DNA of 64,000 nt. Source: Paraspadella gotoi (lineage: Eukaryota; Chaetognatha). The stretch lies in the NCBI GenBank assembly GCA_051294375.1, contig CM119270.1, positions 13,465,904-13,529,903 on the forward strand. The letters run 5' to 3'. Position numbers and translations under genes: made by a program. Of the stretch, positions 11,016-22,317 are shown one piece after another; positions within the stretch are counted from its first letter, which is position 1, and each line of letters starts with the position of its first letter. The notes below the pieces were generated by a model that saw only the letters and a list, made by a program, of their open reading frames with translations, was not told where the DNA came from and searched no databases.

Positions 11016-11465
11016 GTGTGTTGGAAGTTATGCTGCAATGTTCATTAACTTGAAAGATACACTATCAAGTAGACACATTTATACATATATCAATTAATAT
11101 ATAGGTAAAATAAAAAAAATCAAATTTGAAATTCACGTTTAAAAATATTGGAAAAAAAGAAAATGCTTATTTTGAGACAATTGTAAATGTGTAAGTGTAA
11201 GTGTAAGTGCAGTTTAACAACGGGGAGAAAGGTATGATGCCCGTGGTGTGAAGCATCTCTCGACAGCTAGCGCTCCTTGGGACGACCAAACCTTTTAATT
11301 TATTTTCATTTCAAGGTATGCCTTCCTAACTTTCTGAGGAATGTAAATGACAAGAATGGAACAGTTTTTTTAATGAAAGACGACGAGCTTCACCTTACAA
11401 ATAAGAATTGTGTTTGCGGTTGGTCGCATAGAAGTTTTAGGAGGATAAGAAGCGTATCGTGTCAG

Positions 11466-11828
11466 TGGCCGATTGAAGATTATCCTACCTTGGTCTCAAT
11501 TGCACTTTCATCTGTCAGTATTGCTACATTAACAAAAGAGCGACGGGATCAATTCCAATCACATACAAAGACAAATTTTTCTTGGTTATCATCATTCAGC
11601 AATTATTTAATAAAAATTGATGTTATATTAGGAATAAGTACGTGTTTGTATATAACACTGAGAAGTAGCATAAATTTTTGCATTTGGTTTGTTTTTTTTC
11701 TTCCATTTTCGATATTTCGAGCTTGGACATTTTTAGAAATGAAATCTGTACTTGTTGATATTTGGCATGTAAATCACCCTGCTTCGGCTGTCGATTACCA
11801 TCGTCATCAGGGAGTTATATTTTTTTAA
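11466..11828 (+). CDS. Membrane protein exon, multipass (XK-like)
   Basis: After GTGTCAG the frame reads WPIEDYPTLVSIALSSVSIA, then hydrophobic segments ILGISTCLYITLRSS and FCIWFVFFLPFSIF, and stops at 11826. The order 'PQL helix, soluble loop, two or three more helices' agrees with the preceding exons. Upstream from 11277 the frame is also open and includes a Cys/Trp-rich stretch (NKNCVCGW), so the exon could start earlier. Confidence 0.4.
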   Translation, partial: WPIEDYPTLVSIALSSVSIATLTKERRDQFQSHTKTNFSWLSSFSNYLIKIDVILGISTCLYITLRSSINFCIWFVFFLPFSIFRAWTFLEMKSVLVDIWHVNHPASAVDYHRHQGVIFF

Positions 11829-11954
11829 TGATTCCAAACTACTTGTGATTCAGGGCTTAAGTTTATCTTTAACGATATGTCACGGGAAAGACCCAAGAAT
11901 AACTAAAAATTTAAAATGACTTTATTTCCTTTCATATTTTTATTTCAGCAGATC

Positions 11955-12535
11955 CCGACTCTATAATTCACTTTGTCGGTCCGTCGGTCCGCCCCCTCAA
12001 CTTGTCGGGCATTCACTTATATCATGTCAGTAATCGAATTATGATAAATTATGCAAAAAGAACGATGTCCCGTCCGTCGTCCGTCCGTCCCATCCGTCCA
12101 TCCCACCTTAGCAAAAATTGACTTGAAATTTTGTATTTGGGAAGAAAAGTGTGTGATTAAACTGGAAATCAAGTTTCAATGGAATCGTTGAGTGCAAATG
12201 AGTTTAAATGGAAAAAACAAAGACCTGTTACTAATTGATTATGCTTCTTTTTCTTTTTATTTTAAATGTAAATGCAAGATGTATTAATTAATCAAATAAT
12301 TAATCAGTTAATTAATCAATTATTAATTAATTAATCAATAATTAATTAATCAGTCAATTAATCAATCAAAACAAACATTTTGGATCAAATTAATCAATTA
12401 ATTGCCTAATTAATTAAATAATTAACTGGAATTAATACAATTAATTATTACTCAATTAATTAATTACCGATAATGATCGTGGGCAGATCCGACATTGTTT
12501 GCTCAAACTTGTTTTATATATACATCATTTTAATA
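11955..12535. repeat. Left inverted arm of composite fold-back element
   Basis: Three blocks pair with the right side of the structure. 11955-12057 (CCGACTCTATAATTCACTTT, then GTCS tetramers) pairs with 18896-19010. 12060-12235 pairs with 17160-17445. 12250-12520, made of ATTAATT-type repeats and ending GGGCAGATCCGACATTG, pairs with 16735-17150. The motif GCAGATCCGAC, or a near copy, recurs at both ends of the arms. No transposase is visible. Confidence 0.7.
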
Positions 12536-12539
12536 CTAT

Positions 12540-14169
12540 GTAGACAGAATTTGAGACAAATGGATTCAATACAAAATGATCAGGTATTTATACAATACAA
12601 TCGGATCATCGACACGGGCTCGTTTTCTGATGGTATGAAGACTTTCTTCTCATTGGTCCATTTTGATGAATATTCGTCCAATCAGAGCGAATTTTATCCC
12701 AGTCGCGGATCCAGTTTGGTTCTAATTCCATCTACGATAATATCATACTTTTGAAGTCACATTATCATATTAAAAATTGATCACATGAACCAAAATTTAA
12801 TGCCATTATTCTTTTGTTATTTTTTCTGAGTGGGAAAGAACCTAAATTCTAAGCGACTTTTAGCGACACCTTTTGTGCAACACACATTGGATTCTCCGTT
12901 CTTGTTTTGATGTTCATCATTATCTCTCGTCATCATAACATTTTGTAATAATAGAAGGTGGTCGAGATAATTATAAACTTTATATAGTTAATTATTTATT
13001 TATTATTATTATTTATTTATTATTTATTTATTCATTTATTCACTTTACAATTCTCTTCGGAGGCGTGGGTTCGAATATCACCGCTGTCACCACATTTAAG
13101 GAAAAACTCATGGGTTTCTTGGATGAAATCAAAACGAGATTTATTCTGAGAATAAAAAGGTGACGGTGAGGCACCCGAAGGAGTACAGATCAATTCTACT
13201 GAAACTAAAACCAGCTAGGTCTATTTATAACTGAGGAAGAGGATCGGAGGCAAGAGTTGTTCGGTTGTTCGGTTCTGCAAGCTTATTCAAAGTCGATTCC
13301 ATCTCGACCAATCATGATTCGGCGATTCCATTTCTGCGGCAATCGCCCGATCATTCGATCCGTTTTCGTTTTAGGTGATGTTGATTCTCCTGCGATGATA
13401 TTGTATGTTTAGTATAAACCTTTTTTTCAAATATTATCAAATGCTCCACGCCGCGCCCAAGGTCCATCGTCAAAGTTTCTGTCGTTTGTCATGACTTGGG
13501 AGGTTGGCACTGAGTAGGCAGTGAGGAAGAAGAAGGGACTTGTTAGTTTTTACCCCACCTCTACCTTTTTACTTTTGATAATAAATTTTGTCTCTTTAGT
13601 TTATTTTTAATTGTCCTTAAGTTGGCCTTTGCCTCTTTCTCTCTCTCTCTTTCTTTTTCTCTCTCCCTGTTACCGTTATATTCCGAAATATTTTTTTTTT
13701 CATTCAGCTTTGTAATTCTTAAAAGTTTAATTTAAAATTTATATAAACTTACACTATGAATTCCTTTTAGGTTATTAGATTACAATTTTTTTATTAGCTG
13801 TACTTGTAGTAGTTAATTATTGTGGATTTGGTGCTACTAGTTAAGGTCGAGGAGGAAATTGTGGACAGCGAGTTTGTTACATGATTGTTGCAGTTCTTAT
13901 TGCTGCAGCTGAATTTAGCTAAAAACATATAATTATAGCCCGCCTAACCGTTGTCGATGATAATTATGATGATAGCGTGAACGGAAGTGGTTACTATCGT
14001 TGATGATAGTAATGATGATGAAAAAATAGTTAAGGTTAAAAATATTTTGATCTAGTTATACAAATAAAATGAACAAGTATTTTCATAAGTGATACATAAC
14101 ATAACATGAGATGAAATGAAATGAAGAGATATTACTTACTAAAAGGTTAAAATAATTGTATTATTTCAG
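12540..14169. other. Non-coding interior of fold-back element, 5' part
   Basis: AT-rich sequence with short simple repeats (TTTA at 13000-13045, TGATGA near 13955-14020). A tRNA-Leu-like 3' half lies at 13051-13092. I see no convincing exon. The AG at 14169 (ATTATTTCAG) is a good acceptor just ahead of the 501-residue ORF. Confidence 0.5.
13051..13092 (+). pseudogene. 3' half of tRNA-Leu with encoded CCA
   Basis: TTCTCTTCGGAGGCGTGGGT followed by TCGAATATCACCGCTGTCA matches the long variable arm, T-arm and 3' acceptor strand of a eukaryotic tRNA-Leu. CCA follows directly at 13090-13092. The T-stem is partly destroyed (ATCAC in place of CCCAC), and the 5' half (D-arm and anticodon) is absent. 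Eukaryotic tRNA genes do not encode CCA, so this looks like a reverse-transcribed mature tRNA fragment or the tail of a tRNA-derived element. Confidence 0.6.
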
Positions 14170-14215
14170 TTATGAAACGTTTTAAACAAAAAAATATAAC
14201 TCCCGGACTTAAAAG

Positions 14216-15721
14216 ATGGAAGTGACTATCAGCTCTCTGTTTAATATGGCTTTTTATTCATTTTTTTTGGCTGCCAAGATGCAAAGTATGAACAATGGTT
14301 TGGTTTCATTGACATGGGGACTGGGAAAATTTAAATATAATCTCTCACCAAATCTGGTTATCCGATTGGAAAAGTCTAATATTATATGTTTTGCAACAAA
14401 AGGATTATTTCCAAACAGATCTTGGAATAAAAATGTTACATTACCTGAGTTTCAATTGGTATATGATAAAGATTGTGAAAAGAAATTCTCTATTAATAAT
14501 CCATACGGCCTTATGAAAACTAAATTTTTACAACTAAACCTAGGAAACTATGCCTTTTCAAATGCAGGATTTCGCGTTTCCTTGACTATACTACTAATTG
14601 ATCTTTGTTTCAATTTGTTTCATAGGATAATATATTGCATTTCACGAGATACTTTAGATGTCGCATTATATTCCATTTTTAGTTTAGTCCCATCTATTTA
14701 TGCAATTATAATTTCTTACATTTGTCTCTACTATTCTATACATGAAATCAACATTACTTCTCTGTTGTCTTTTTATCAAGGAAATGGTAATGATTTTTTT
14801 TTATATAAAAAACCAAGAGATTTTGATATTAAAAGCGTACCAGCTTTGGTTGTTAGGAAGCATATCTTAAATTCTAAGTGGAAAGTATACAAATATGGAT
14901 GCTTATTTTCTAACTTTTATTGGATGTTTGGGTTTATTACCTCTTTATTTTATTTTGGAAATTTGTTAACTAGGCTCATCAAAAAAAAAAGTTTTTTTAA
15001 AAATGGCATATTTGTCTTTTTTTTTAACTTTTTACTAATTATAGTTACGATATTTGGTTTTAAAACATGGATAAAGCTTATGAAAAAAAGTGGTTTTGAA
15101 AACTTTAAAAGGGTTTGTGGACCATTAGCCAAGCATCACGATTTTGCTACATTGTCAATGTATGCAAGTATATTTCAAACTAATGTCTTGACATACATAT
15201 ATATTAAAGAAAATTCATATTTTTTTTTAGGATTATTTTTATTGCTATTATGTATAAACTTTAAATATATTCTATTAAAGATAACAATCTATAAAAACAA
15301 TCCTTGTAAAGATATAATATTTTTAATTTTGGGTGTCACAATATTTTTTTTGCTATATCGACAGTTTCTGCCCACAAAAAGTAAAAAAGAAATAGCATCA
15401 TTTGATTCACATGAACTGATGTTTCGTGGTAATTCAGATATTTGTCCTTTGCCATCTCAGGTTGCCAATCCTCTAATCAAAACAGCTTGGTTGTGTGTTT
15501 ATACAAAAAGAGATTCAAAAAAAGATGTAATTATAGCAAATATAGTTTTTATGAAATTTCTCTTGGAATTTTTTGAACTCAACAATTTGACTAAACTCTA
15601 TTTTCAAAATTTTTTATATATTGATGACAGTCTTACACATAACCTAAACTTTCTGTTTTTTCTAATTTTTTTTATACCACTGCTTTTAATCTCACATATT
15701 ATCACTTCAACATTTACTTAA
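14216..15721 (+). CDS. 501-residue multipass membrane protein, unrecognised (XK-like relative?)
   Basis: Intact ORF starting at ATG 14216. An in-frame TAA two codons upstream makes this the first possible Met, although a splice acceptor 46 bases upstream leaves room for an upstream exon. Hydrophobic segments lie at about residues 118-140, 148-172, 228-252, 262-282, 325-350, 362-378 and 475-498, so 7-8 membrane passes are likely. The N-terminus (VTISSLFNMAFYSFFLAAKM) resembles an amphipathic helix and recalls the PQLLLQ helix of the gene at 8.97-11.8 kb, so the two may be paralogues. Codon use is strongly A/T-biased (Phe, Ile, Lys, Asn rich), unlike NF1. It sits between the inverted arms and may be cargo of the element or a host gene they flank. 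Confidence 0.6.
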   Translation: MEVTISSLFNMAFYSFFLAAKMQSMNNGLVSLTWGLGKFKYNLSPNLVIRLEKSNIICFATKGLFPNRSWNKNVTLPEFQLVYDKDCEKKFSINNPYGLMKTKFLQLNLGNYAFSNAGFRVSLTILLIDLCFNLFHRIIYCISRDTLDVALYSIFSLVPSIYAIIISYICLYYSIHEINITSLLSFYQGNGNDFFLYKKPRDFDIKSVPALVVRKHILNSKWKVYKYGCLFSNFYWMFGFITSLFYFGNLLTRLIKKKSFFKNGIFVFFFNFLLIIVTIFGFKTWIKLMKKSGFENFKRVCGPLAKHHDFATLSMYASIFQTNVLTYIYIKENSYFFLGLFLLLLCINFKYILLKITIYKNNPCKDIIFLILGVTIFFLLYRQFLPTKSKKEIASFDSHELMFRGNSDICPLPSQVANPLIKTAWLCVYTKRDSKKDVIIANIVFMKFLLEFFELNNLTKLYFQNFLYIDDSLTHNLNFLFFLIFFIPLLLISHIITSTFT

Positions 15722-16734
15722 AGGTTGTAAACATTTTTTTATTTGTTCCTTCTGCTGTACATTAGGGTGAAGTGAAAGTTTGGAATCAAAATTTAGCAGT
15801 TATATCTTGAAAACTATAATATTAGTGAATACTAGTCTGTAGTTATTTGTCTTTTATTACAAATATACCATGATGGGAAAAAAATTAACGCGGTTACTTT
15901 CCAGCTTATCTTCGGCTTTTTAATATAAGAATAGAAAAATAAAATTTAAATATCGAGAAACCTTAGCCTCTCATTTGTGTACGACAAAAAAATACTATAG
16001 TTCCATACAAAAGAAAATAAGTTGTCCAAAAAAACGCTTTCTTCTTTTTAATCCTTTTTATATTTACAATTTATTTATATTAATTTGCAGTTCGTTTTTA
16101 TTACTTTTTGAGTTAAACCATTATTATTAAAAATCTTTACCTTTTCTCAGTCTTATGTCAAATGATTATTACATCATCTCCATTGAAATAGATTTTAGGA
16201 TGAATCTTAATTCATATATCAAAAATCGAATGGTATTAAAAATACATTGATGCTGTAAATGCTCTAGAATATTTTTTTTTATATTGTAAAGTATCAAAAA
16301 AAGGTATAAGGCTCCGGGTAACCTTTCTGTAAGCAAGGTTGTCATTTTTATTTACCTTTGGATGTATTATCAGAACCAAGTATCAAACAAGTCAAAAAAA
16401 AGAAGATTTTGTTAAAGTGATAAACAATACATCATCACATTATGCAGTAACCACTGAAACCTGGTTTACTTTATAGGGGATCAATCTTTTTCACTGCTTG
16501 TCAAGGACCATTATTTGCCTTAAATTTAATAAAAAATATTATGTCAGAGACATAATATTAACAATAATGTGAGTAGTCCTCTTGATCAAAAATAGGTAAA
16601 AACAGTTGGAGACAACCTCTTTTGGAAGTATTTGTATTTATTAAATAATTTTATGCTGTTAAATAATAATTTTTTTATTCAGTCCGAGGGAGGTCATATT
16701 ACATATTAAAACCTATTTAGTGGCTAAACAAGTT
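15722..16734. other. Non-coding, AT-rich 3' flank of the 501-residue ORF
   Basis: No ORF or recognisable repeat longer than homopolymer runs. Probable 3' untranslated region and intergenic sequence inside the fold-back structure. Confidence 0.5.
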
Positions 16735-17445
16735 TGAGCAAACAATGTCGGATCTGCCCACGATCATTATCGGTAATTAATTAATTAATTAATTATTACA
16801 AACTATATAAACTAAAACAATAATTTAATTAATAAATTAATTAATTTGATCTAAAATGTTTGTCTTTTCATCACTGACCACGATAAAAGCAACAACAACG
16901 ATAATGGCATCGTGACAATATAACGATTGACTTGATTGATTGATTCATTCATTAAATAATTAATTAATTTATAAATAAATTGATTGATTGAATAATTTAT
17001 AGATAATTAAATAAATTGATTGAATGAAGAATTAATTAATTAATTATTTATTTATTAATTATTTATTAATTAATTGACTAATTGATTAATTAACTGATTA
17101 ATTTTTTTATATTAATACATTTAATATAAAAAGAAAAAGAAGCATAATCAATAAACTCATTTCCACACTCAACGATTCCATCGAAACTTGATTTCTAAAC
17201 TTAAATCACACACTTTCCTACCCACATACAAAATTTCAAGTCAATTGTCTCATCCACTCACGAGTAATTGGCATTCAAATAGTGAAATATATTTTTTGTT
17301 TTTTTCACTTAAACTCATTTCCACTTGTACGATTCCATCGAAACTTTATATCCATCTATCCAATCACAAGTAATTGGAGTTTAATGCGAAGGGGGGACGG
17401 ACAGACGGACGGACGGACACTATTTTTCTTGTGCATAATTTGGTT
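16735..17445. repeat. Right inner inverted arm of fold-back element
   Basis: Reverse complement of 12060-12520, including GTCGGATCTGCCCACGATC, a long AATTAATT-type tract (16775-17105) and the block with CGATTCCATCGAAACTT. That last block is duplicated at 17170-17215 and 17325-17365, then appears inverted at 17470-17600. A GGACGGACAGACGGACGG tract lies at about 17394-17418. Confidence 0.7.
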
Positions 17446-17639
17446 CCATTAGGATTGTACCCAGTAGGATAGCATTAAACTCCAATTACTTGTGATTGGA
17501 TAGATGGATTGGAATGAAATTTTGTGTGTGGGTAGGAAATGTGTGATTGAGTTGGATATAAAGTTTCGATGGAATCGTACAAGTGGAAAATGAGTTTAAG
17601 TGAAAAAACAAAAAATGGGTTCCATTAGGATTTGTACCC

Positions 17640-18068
17640 AGTAGGATTGCGCCCAGAAAATTGTGCCCACAGCATTGCGCCCACTTATAATTACACCCGC
17701 AGGATTGTGCCCATGTAGAATTGCGCCCAATTAGGATTGCGCCTCCGTAGTATTCCGCCCACATATTATTCCGCCCAGTAGAATTGCGCCCACTTAGGAT
17801 TGCGCCCACAGAATTGCGCCCAAAGGATTGCGCCCAAAGGATTGGGCCCAGGTATAATTGAACCCGTGTAGGTCTGCGCCCATCGGATTGCGCCCATAGG
17901 ATTGCAGCCCATAGATTGGCCCCATACAATTGGGCCCACATATAATTCGGCCCACATATGATTGGGCCCCACGGTAGGATTGGGCCCACATACAATTAGG
18001 CCCACATATGATTGGTCCCATTGTAGGATTGGGCCCATGTAGGAGTGAGCCCTGATGCGTTGCGCCCG
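17640..18068. repeat. Minisatellite array, GGATTGCGCCCA-type units
   Basis: About 25 imperfect units of 14-20 bp with core GGATTGCGCCCA followed by a variable TA-containing spacer. All read in one direction. The array ends near 18068 with GCGCCCGCG. Any ORFs across it are by-products of the period. Confidence 0.9.
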
Positions 18069-18389
18069 CGTAAAAAAGTTTTTATTTTAATGCTTTTCTT
18101 TTTGCTAACAAAATTACGATATTACTATATAATGATAATCTTTTAAAAAAATAAATCATAGATTATTTTGATGGATTCTGATAGAGCACAAAAAATTAAA
18201 TAAAATATAATTATAACTTTTAAAATTTTCTTGGTTAAAATTAAGAAAAATTTATGGTGCAGGAACTATTTTCTAAATTATCAATTCGATGATTCTGATT
18301 AAATAAAATTATAAAAGGATAATCCCCAAAATTTTAAAATATAAAAAAAAGAGATGAAGAGAAGGAAATATTCATAGTATTCCCATGTA

Positions 18390-18895
18390 GGTGCAATACT
18401 ACGTGGTTATATGGGCCCAATCCTATGTGGGCTCAAGAATACTATGGGCGCAATCCTACGTGGGCCCATTCCTATGTGGGTGGAATCCTATGTGGGTGGA
18501 AATCCTAGATGGCGGAATCCTACATGGGCCCAATCCTATGTGGGCGGAAATCCTAGGTGGGCGGAATCTACGTGGGCCCAATCCTATGTGGGTTCAATTC
18601 TATGGGCGGCAATACTATGGGCTCAATCTTTGGGCCCAATGCTAAGTGGGTGGAATCCAACAGGGGTGCAATCCTTTGGGCGCAATACTATGGGCGCAAT
18701 TCTACGGGCGCAGTCTTTATGTGGGCAGCAATTTTACGTGGGAGGAATCCTACAGGGCGGAATCCCATGTGGGCGCAATCTTACATGGGCGGAATACTAC
18801 GGGTGCAATTCTATGTGGGCGCAATGCTACGTGGGTGCAATCCTTGGGGCGCAATTTAATGGGGTCCGCCAATAATACGTGGGCCCAATCCTGCG
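18390..18895. repeat. Mirror-image minisatellite array, TGGGCGCAATCC-type units
   Basis: Same unit as 17640-18068 but in the opposite orientation (TGGGCGCAATCCTATG). About 28 imperfect copies, separated from the first array by about 320 bp of AT-rich sequence. The two arrays could pair as one long hairpin. Confidence 0.9.
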
Positions 18896-19010
18896 ACTAC
18901 CGCATAATTTATCATAATTTGATGTTCTGAGATTATCTAAGTGAATGACCGACAAGATTGGGGGGGTGGACAGATGGACCGACAAAGTGAATTATAGAGT
19001 CGGAATTTGC
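18896..19010. repeat. Right outer arm of fold-back element
   Basis: Reverse complement of 11955-12057: GCATAATTTATCATAATTTG at one side and AAAGTGAATTATAGAGTCGG at the other, with a GGACAGATGGACCGAC tract between. It is followed by GCAGATCCGAC at about 19015, a motif also seen near both inner arm ends. Confidence 0.75.
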
Positions 19011-19099
19011 GATATGCAGATCCGACTAAAAATATATTTGATAATAAAATTAACCGACTTTACCAAACTGACAGTTTTTTTTCCATCATAGTAGTAGCC

Positions 19100-19430
19100 C
19101 AGTTTGTATATATTATTTTGTATATAGTGCTACCTTTATATAATTTTAAAATTTAAATATTTTTTTTAAATTATGAGAACAGATTCAGATTCTTCGTTAA
19201 AAGTTGTTAAAAGAAAATATAAATATTTTTCAAAAATGATGTCATTAGGTTGGTTAAAATTTTAAAAAACTATATTTTTGAGCTGGAAATTAAAAATCGG
19301 CGTCTTAAATATAGTTTTTTACATTTTTGACCAAATCCGATCTTGAAATTTAAAAATTTAAATTTTGAAATTTTAGCTAATTATATATTTATTACTATAT
19401 ATAAATATACTTCGTGGGTGCCCACTAATG
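19100..19430. mobile_element. Diverged palindromic AT-rich repeat
   Basis: An internal palindrome centred near 19275 (TTGAGCTGGAAATTAAAAA around the centre) with TTAAAAGAAAATATAAAT on the left. The organisation resembles the 2201-2810 MITE (the same GCTGaAAATTA centre), but it is diverged and its ends are not clear. Confidence 0.4.
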
Positions 19431-20398
19431 TATAAAATTTAAAAACAAATTTACCAAAGTATTTTTATTGGCTTTCATTTTCATTTTTTATATGCTAAAT
19501 TTTAAATTTATTCAATTTTATTATTTTCACATCACGCAACTGTACATCTTTTAAATTCATGATTGTTTTTAGTTGCGTCAGTTTTTGGCAAAAGGGTCAG
19601 TTAGTCAATATATATGTACCGACTGTACTGTACTGTACTTTTATATACTGTTATGTTAGGATTTTTATTCTAACATCTTGAAAATATTGGTAAATTCTCT
19701 AATTTAAAAGTCTTCAACTGGCCTTTACTAAGTTGGTTCGGTACACGTGATCTTATCGTTATTTTTAATACATGACTTTCTCACTGACGATGAAATGAGC
19801 CAGCAGTTGAACCAATCAAAAACTGTATAGGAGACTTTGCCATATAGAATTGTCTCGTTCACTTTCCTTTAGATAATATATCAAAATATAATACCAACTG
19901 ATTTTAGCTACTAGTATGTTGATAGTAAGCTGATAAAAAACCAAAGTTACGATGTATCCGACGATTATGATAATCACAAATTCACAACTCTTCGAGCCTG
20001 CTTTAGCCCCAACCCAAAAACACTAGACCCAACGGGCCATCACCAGCAGCATCAGCATTTAGCCACTACTACTTGGGACTTGAGAGGGTGCTATTCGCAG
20101 GGGGAACAGGTTGTGCTAGTACATGTTACCACACAATTTCACAGGGAATACGCTGTAAAAATGGCGCCGGAGGCAGCCGGCAGCCCAGTCACCTCACAAC
20201 CCAAATGGCTCGTATTTGCGACTCGCTGATTAAAACAAGAAATCGGACAGGGACGTTTTACCCACCAATGTTGGATTAAGTTTAAAATTAAGTTTTATAC
20301 TAATTAAGCTAAAAGCTAAAATGTCTTAAAATGTGTCAACCATTGCTTTAGAATGTTCATTTATTCATTTACGATGAGCCCGTTGTTCCAAAACTGAC
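19431..20398. other. Mostly non-coding; YY1-like motif at about 20158
   Basis: AT-rich until about 19970, then GC-richer to 20280. AAAAATGGCGCCGGAGGC at about 20158 resembles a YY1-type initiator. Two short frames open from nearby ATGs, but neither has supporting homology or splice signals. Confidence 0.3.
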
Positions 20399-20506
20399 CT
20401 TCTTAGGTCTCAGCACGCTGCTTTGTTTCGGGATTGAAGGAAGTTTGCTGTAGACGTAAGTCTCGAGGATTCGATGACGAGTCGAGGCCGACAACGACGA
20501 TGACAT
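20399..20506 (-). CDS. Possible first coding exon (MSSSLSASTRHRILETYVYS)
   Basis: On the minus strand an ATG at 20506 opens a 36-codon frame ending at a GTCAGT donor after 20399. Composition is balanced and amphipathic, unlike the surroundings. No family is recognised and no partner exon was found, so this is tentative. Confidence 0.3.
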
Positions 20507-20599
20507 CTGGTCGGAATTCCCCGCGGAAAAAAAAAATGAAAGACTTAAAATTAAAACCAAAACCAAAAACTAAATTGAAAAATTTATGATAGTCAAGAC

Positions 20600-21880
20600 G
20601 TCCTTGTCTTTAAAGCCAGATAGTTAGCCTCCTTAGACCCTGTTTGTACATAATCTGTTATTCCCGTTCGTAGCCGGTATTTTCATATAATACTGAAGAG
20701 ATATGTCTCCGTCCCAAGCGGATAAATGTTCCTACGTAGACTACTTTAATTCGATAAAGCCAGTTTATGGAAAATGTTACTTCCATGGCAGGCGATGTTG
20801 TGAAATGACCGTCGATGCCTCATTTTCTTGTTATTTTCAATATTAATTCCGGTTATTAAAACCTCTTTCATCATCCATTACCGAAGAAAAATACAAACTA
20901 TCGGGTAATTTTGGCAAAAGATGCCAACGATTTTCGGAAAAAGTGAATTTTTTGGGAGATTTCCTCAGCCGGGCTAATTTGCTCTCTGAAGGTTTTGAGC
21001 AGATGAGGGGAAGCTGTTGCTTCGAAATTAAGAAATTTTAATATAACGGTATAAAGTAAATTTAAAAAAAAAAACACCACAGTGAATGATTGACCTACCT
21101 TTCCGTCGTTTTTTTCGCTAAACATCGCGTGAAACATAAAATAATTCAATGTCCACTAAGGTCGCCCCATCGTCCACTTCTGAATTCATGATTTATTGAT
21201 TCATTTAATCAAAACTGAATAAAAAGTTGACTGTTTGATAATAACATTGTTAAATGTTAAATCGTTCTGTATTTCCGTAAAGATTGCGCTCGTCAATACA
21301 TTTATTACGGGAAAATGAAGGCGAAGGATAAGCGAGTTTTAAATACAGACGATGAAGTAAATTTCAAAAATTATAACTGTCATCTTGGTAGAATCATAGC
21401 ATTCATTCATTTAATTAGGAAAGAACTTTTTGGCTGGATGTGTCCAAGACGAAGCCTGGTTGCCAAGCACGCCGTCAAGCCGTACACCGGGAAACCAGAT
21501 CTCTTTAAATCTTTTGTTTAATTTTCATGATTTTGTCGCCGGGGCATGTGTGGCGCTGCGGTAGTGTTCTTATGTTTTTCGCTTTTGCCAGTGCAAATGC
21601 GCTCAAGACAGGTGAAATGCGAAATTGAAAACTCGAGAAAAGGATTGTTCATTGTTTCATTCTCATTTAATGCGATAAACTTCCGGTATTTTAGCAATGA
21701 CTTATCTACTTATAAACTAAACTGTTGTACTACAATATGTGTAAAAATAAACACGCTCACGATTTAAAAATACGTAACTACAATCGAGACATTACTGCTT
21801 AAATTTTCCAATGATTGTCCAAAGCTACTTTTTATTAATGTTTTCCCGGTCATACTTCACCGGTATATTGAGACTCTCTC
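20600..21880. other. No supported gene
   Basis: Short open frames on both strands, AT-rich sequence and no conserved motif. I see nothing here that I can support. Confidence 0.5.
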
Positions 21881-21912
21881 ACGCTGCTCTCTCTCTCTCT
21901 CTCTCCTCTCTG

Positions 21913-21957
<45 letters not shown>

Positions 21958-21975
21958 TCTCTTCTCTCTCCTCTG
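21881..21975. repeat. CT microsatellite with short interruptions
   Basis: CT dinucleotides with single CC or TG interruptions. It ends 50 bases before the E-box cluster. Confidence 0.95.
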
Positions 21976-22024
21976 CTTTCCTGCTCTCCGCGCTCTGCAC
22001 AGTCTTCGTCGGATGGCATCCTCA

Positions 22025-22096
22025 TCACGTGACTCGGACGCGCCAATCACGTGACCGTCACGCGTCACGCGTTCGTCCGCTTCTCACGTGACCAAT
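22025..22096. promoter_or_regulatory. Three TCACGTGA boxes plus CCAAT and CRE-like sites
   Basis: Perfect TCACGTGA octamers lie at 22025-22032, 22047-22054 and 22084-22091. A CCAAT sequence overlaps the start of the second, another CCAAT (22093) follows the third, and TGACGTGG lies just after it. TCACGTGA is the palindromic E-box bound by bHLH-ZIP factors of the USF/MITF/TFE class. The cluster is about 1.34 kb upstream of the NF1 start codon and could be its promoter or that of an unseen gene. Confidence 0.6.
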
Positions 22097-22192
22097 GACG
22101 TGGATTTTTTTATTTCCCGTAAAAAACAAAATCGTCGGCAACGTTAAGTTTTTCGTCGTCGGATTTCTCGATCGCTTTAGGAGACTGGAACC

Positions 22193-22317
<125 letters not shown>

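Noticed and set aside
17486-18930. Open frames with repeated MGPILCG or MWAQSY units on both strands
   Set aside because: By-product of the 14-20 bp minisatellite. The same arrays are open in multiple frames and strands with no splice or start context.
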